DNA of 64,000 nucleotides from Halomonas nitroreducens (GTDB lineage Bacteria > Pseudomonadota > Gammaproteobacteria > Pseudomonadales > Halomonadaceae), in contig NZ_RXNS01000003.1 in NCBI RefSeq assembly GCF_003966155.1, forward strand, positions 62,001-126,000, written 5' to 3'. A model generated the notes under the pieces. That model had not been told where the DNA came from, ran no database searches, and was given only the letters and a program-made list of their open reading frames with translations. Position 1 is the first letter of the stretch, and every line of letters starts with the position of its first letter. Below are positions 61,563 through 64,000 of this stretch, in pieces. The translations under genes were made by a program, and so were the position numbers.

Positions 61563-63506
61563 ATGCGCCTGATCATCGCCGAGAAACCCAGCCTGGCCCG
61601 GGCCATCGCCGACGCCCTGCCCGCGCCCAGCCGCCGCGAGGACGGCGCCCTGGTGGCCGGCGAGACCGTGGTCACCTGGTGCCTGGGGCACCTGCTGGAA
61701 CAGGCCCCGCCCGATGCCTACGACCCGGCCTACAAGCCCTGGCGACTCGACCGGCTGCCGATCCTGCCCGGGCGCTGGAAGCTCACCCCTCGCCCCAAGG
61801 CCCGCAGTCAGCTGGCGGTGATCCGCAGGCTGCTGAAACAGGCCGGCGAGGTGGTGCACGCCGGCGACCCCGACCGGGAAGGCCAGCTGCTGGTGCAGGA
61901 AGTCATCGAGCACCTGGGCTGGACGGGACCCGTCGCCCGGCTGCTGATCAGCGACCTCAACGCCCCCGCGGTCAAGCGTGCCCTGTCCCGCCTGGAGGAC
62001 AACGCCCGCTACGCGCCGCTCTTCCGGGCCGCCCAGGCGCGGGCCCGCGCGGACTGGCTCTACGGCATCAACCTGACCCGGGCCTGGACGCTGATCGGCC
62101 GCCAGGCCGGTCACGACGGCGTGCTCTCGGTGGGCCGGGTCCAGACGCCGGTGCTCGGCCTGGTGGTCCGCCGTGATGCCGAGATCCGCGACTTCGCGCC
62201 TCGCCCCTTCCATGTGCTGTGGGCCGACCTGGCGGTGGCCCGGGGCGGCCTGCGGGCCTGGTGGGTGCCGGGGGAGGCCCATCCCCTGGACGACCAGGGC
62301 CGGCTGCTCGCGCGGGCCCCCGCCGACGCCCTGGCCGCGCGACTGCCCGGGGCCGAGGGACGGTTGACCCAGCTGGAGCGCCGCGACAAGCGCCAGGCCG
62401 CCCCGCTGCCCTACTCCCTCTCGGCGCTGCAGGTGGATGCCGCCCGCCGGCACGGGCTCTCCGCCAAGGCGGTCCTGGACATCTGCCAGCGCCTCTACGA
62501 GCGCCACCAGCTGATCACCTATCCCCGCTCGGACTGCCGCTACCTGCCGGAAGAGCACTGGGCGGGCGCCCGGGCCACCCTGGAAGGCGCCTGCGGCGGC
62601 GACCAGACCCTGAGCCGCTGGCTGGCCGGCGCGGATTTCTCCCGCCGCTCCAGGGCCTGGAACGACAAGCATGTCGGCGCCCACCACGCCCTGGCGCCCA
62701 CTGGCAAGACCGCCGATCCGGACCGGCTGTCCGGCCAGGAGGCGGACGTCTTTCGCCTGATCGCCCGCAATGTCCTCGCCCAGTTCTATCCCGCCCTGTC
62801 GACCCGCGAGGTCAAGGCCGAGTTCACCATCCTCGGGGAATGCTTCCGCGCTCGGGGCCAGGAGGTACTGGAGGCCGGCTGGAAGCCGCTGTTCACCACC
62901 CGGGAGGAGGTCCCGCCCCTGCCGCCCCTGGACGAGGGCGAGAGCTGCCGCGTCGAGGACGTCGGTGTGGAGGATCGCGAGACGCGTCCCCCCGAGCCCT
63001 TCACCGACGCCAGCCTGATCAAGGCGATGATGAACATCGCCCGCTACGTGGATGACCCGGCAATCCGGCGGACCCTGCGCGACTCGGACGGCCTGGGCAC
63101 CGAGGCCACCCGAGCCGGCATCATCGAGACGCTGCTGGAGCGCGGCTACCTGGCCCGGGAGGGCAAGGCGCTCAAGGCCACCCGCCTGGGCAGCGCCCTG
63201 ATCGCCTCGCTGCCCGAGGCGGTGGGGCGTCCCGAGCGCACCGCCCAATGGGAGCAGCGCCTGTCGGCCATCGCCGAGGACGGCGCTGCGCCCACACCTT
63301 TTCTGGATGGCCTGGTCGCGGACCTGCGCGAGCTGCTGGGACGCGCCGATGCCGATCGCATGCAGCGTGCCCTGGCCGAGGCCCGGGGCGTGGATGCCCG
63401 CGTTCCCCGGCGCGGCAAGGCGCAGCGCAAGCCGGCCGGCCGGCGCCAGGGCCAGGCCGGCAAGCGACGCGGTGGCGCCGGCCGTCAGCGGGGCAAGCGC
63501 CCGTGA
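61563..63506 (+). CDS. topB: DNA topoisomerase III
   Basis: A 647-residue type IA topoisomerase. The Toprim domain opens RLIIAEKPSLARAIADAL and has the metal motif HAGDPDREG (Asp102, Asp104); the active tyrosine is Tyr320 in LITYPRSD. The Lys/Arg-rich C-terminal tail (about 615-647, GKRRGGAGRQRGKRP) may bind DNA. It removes negative supercoils and decatenates replication intermediates. The ATG at MRLIIAEK is the normal start; in-frame readings far upstream run antisense through the ABC1 kinase gene. Confidence 0.95.
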   Translation: MRLIIAEKPSLARAIADALPAPSRREDGALVAGETVVTWCLGHLLEQAPPDAYDPAYKPWRLDRLPILPGRWKLTPRPKARSQLAVIRRLLKQAGEVVHAGDPDREGQLLVQEVIEHLGWTGPVARLLISDLNAPAVKRALSRLEDNARYAPLFRAAQARARADWLYGINLTRAWTLIGRQAGHDGVLSVGRVQTPVLGLVVRRDAEIRDFAPRPFHVLWADLAVARGGLRAWWVPGEAHPLDDQGRLLARAPADALAARLPGAEGRLTQLERRDKRQAAPLPYSLSALQVDAARRHGLSAKAVLDICQRLYERHQLITYPRSDCRYLPEEHWAGARATLEGACGGDQTLSRWLAGADFSRRSRAWNDKHVGAHHALAPTGKTADPDRLSGQEADVFRLIARNVLAQFYPALSTREVKAEFTILGECFRARGQEVLEAGWKPLFTTREEVPPLPPLDEGESCRVEDVGVEDRETRPPEPFTDASLIKAMMNIARYVDDPAIRRTLRDSDGLGTEATRAGIIETLLERGYLAREGKALKATRLGSALIASLPEAVGRPERTAQWEQRLSAIAEDGAAPTPFLDGLVADLRELLGRADADRMQRALAEARGVDARVPRRGKAQRKPAGRRQGQAGKRRGGAGRQRGKRP

Positions 63507-64000
63507 GCCGCCAGCTGATCGTCGGCCCCGGGGCCCTGGGACGCCTGGTGGCGCTGCACCTGGCCGCCCGCGAAGGGGTGATGCTGCTCGGTCGCCGGCC
63601 GCTCCCGGCCCGCCAGACGCTGACCACGCCGACGGGCGAGACATGCACCCGCGAGATCCCCTGCCTGACCCTCGACGCCCTCGACCATGCGGTGGGCACC
63701 GACGTCGCCATCGTCCACCTTACCACCAAGGCCTACGCCGCCGAGGCGGCCTGCGCCGCCGTCGCCCCCTGGCTGCGGCCGGACACGCCCCTGGTGCTCT
63801 GGCAGAACGGCTATGGTGTCCAGGCAACCCTGACCGAACGCTGGACGGGGCCGGTGCTGTGTGCCACCACCACCGAGGGTGCCTTCCTGCAGGGTGACGA
63901 GGGCGTGGTGCATGCCGGCCGGGGCCGCACCCTGGTCGGGCATCTCCACGGCGGCCACGGCGCGCTCGCCAGCGAGGTCGCGACCCGGCTCGCCGCGGCC
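63503..64000 (+). CDS. 2-dehydropantoate 2-reductase (PanE/ApbA-like), N-terminal part
   Basis: The first about 166 codons of a gene cut by the window edge. A GTG overlaps the topB stop by four bases (GTGA). The Rossmann motif RQLIVGPGALGRLVALHLAAREGVMLLGRRP, with GxGALG, and the family motif VHLTTKAYAAEAA plus LVLWQNGYGVQATL are typical of ketopantoate reductases. It would use NADPH to make pantoate for CoA synthesis, if the rest is as expected. It may be coupled to topB. Confidence 0.88.
   Translation, partial: MSRQLIVGPGALGRLVALHLAAREGVMLLGRRPLPARQTLTTPTGETCTREIPCLTLDALDHAVGTDVAIVHLTTKAYAAEAACAAVAPWLRPDTPLVLWQNGYGVQATLTERWTGPVLCATTTEGAFLQGDEGVVHAGRGRTLVGHLHGGHGALASEVATRLAAA

Noticed and set aside
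1..64000. Mobile elements, CRISPR arrays, tRNA or rRNA genes
   Set aside because: No transposase or integrase motif, no regular spaced repeats other than the 39-bp coding repeats, and no tRNA or rRNA-like sequence was recognised by eye; a tRNAscan and Infernal run would settle this.

Overview
The window is GC-rich chromosomal DNA of a gammaproteobacterium, most likely Halomonadaceae (Halomonas or a close relative). The support is the NhaD-type Na+/H+ antiporter, the general gammaproteobacterial set (RfaH, YejK, PolB, AmpG, TrxC, TopB), GC-ending codons and Anr/FNR-type promoter sites. The genus is inferred from gene content, not from a marker gene. I see no rRNA, tRNA, CRISPR array, prophage or intact insertion sequence.

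Layout. 0.1-5.1 kb (minus): ybhGFSR-like exporter operon. 5.7-11.6 kb: yjbQ; an AhpD-like gene and its TetR regulator, each behind a copy of one palindrome; a Met-rich repeat protein with a DUF411 metal protein; YbaK; GNAT; a methyltransferase. 11.8-16.6 kb: ChaN-PDZ and M1 peptidase pair, then nhaD. 16.7-19.8 kb: small housekeeping genes. 19.8-24.1 kb: a zinc-starvation (Zur) cluster, znuA/znuCB and folE2/DUF1826, each divergent pair sharing one Zur-like box. 24.2-33.3 kb: pirin, SleB-type hydrolase, HIT, parvulin, an ABC-2 exporter, yejK, a quinone-reductase-like flavoprotein, hsp20, an erythromycin esterase homologue and trxC. 33.4-38.3 kb: an ABC exporter, DNA polymerase II and a LysE-type exporter.

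38.4-44.0 kb is a decaying accessory patch: an intact beta-hydroxyacid dehydrogenase, an exported amidohydrolase, a broken agmatine deiminase, a frameshifted LysR regulator and a fragment of a second dehydrogenase copy. 44.0-49.3 kb: DUF72, MoxR/VWA pair, SatD-DUF3307 pair behind a double palindrome, AmiD-like amidase. 49.5-53.6 kb: GNAT/nitrilase pair, proS and a lytic transglycosylase. 53.6-55.5 kb: a 40-residue membrane protein with an Anr-type promoter, a 65-bp inverted repeat, and a two-gene operon coding for an HPr-kinase-like/PqqD fusion and a His/Ser/Arg-rich exported protein. 55.6-64 kb: SlyD-type isomerase, rfaH, ampG, a SEC-C protein, an ABC1 kinase, topB and the start of a panE-like gene cut by the window edge.

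The most novel-looking item is the HprK-like/PqqD fusion with its small exported neighbour (53,997-55,501). The PqqD domain resembles a RiPP recognition element and the kinase fold resembles kinases that tailor lasso peptides, so the neighbour may be a phosphorylated substrate. Also notable are three Anr/FNR-type promoters with the same geometry (7.7, 31.3 and 53.9 kb) and the repeated operator-like palindrome ahead of satD.
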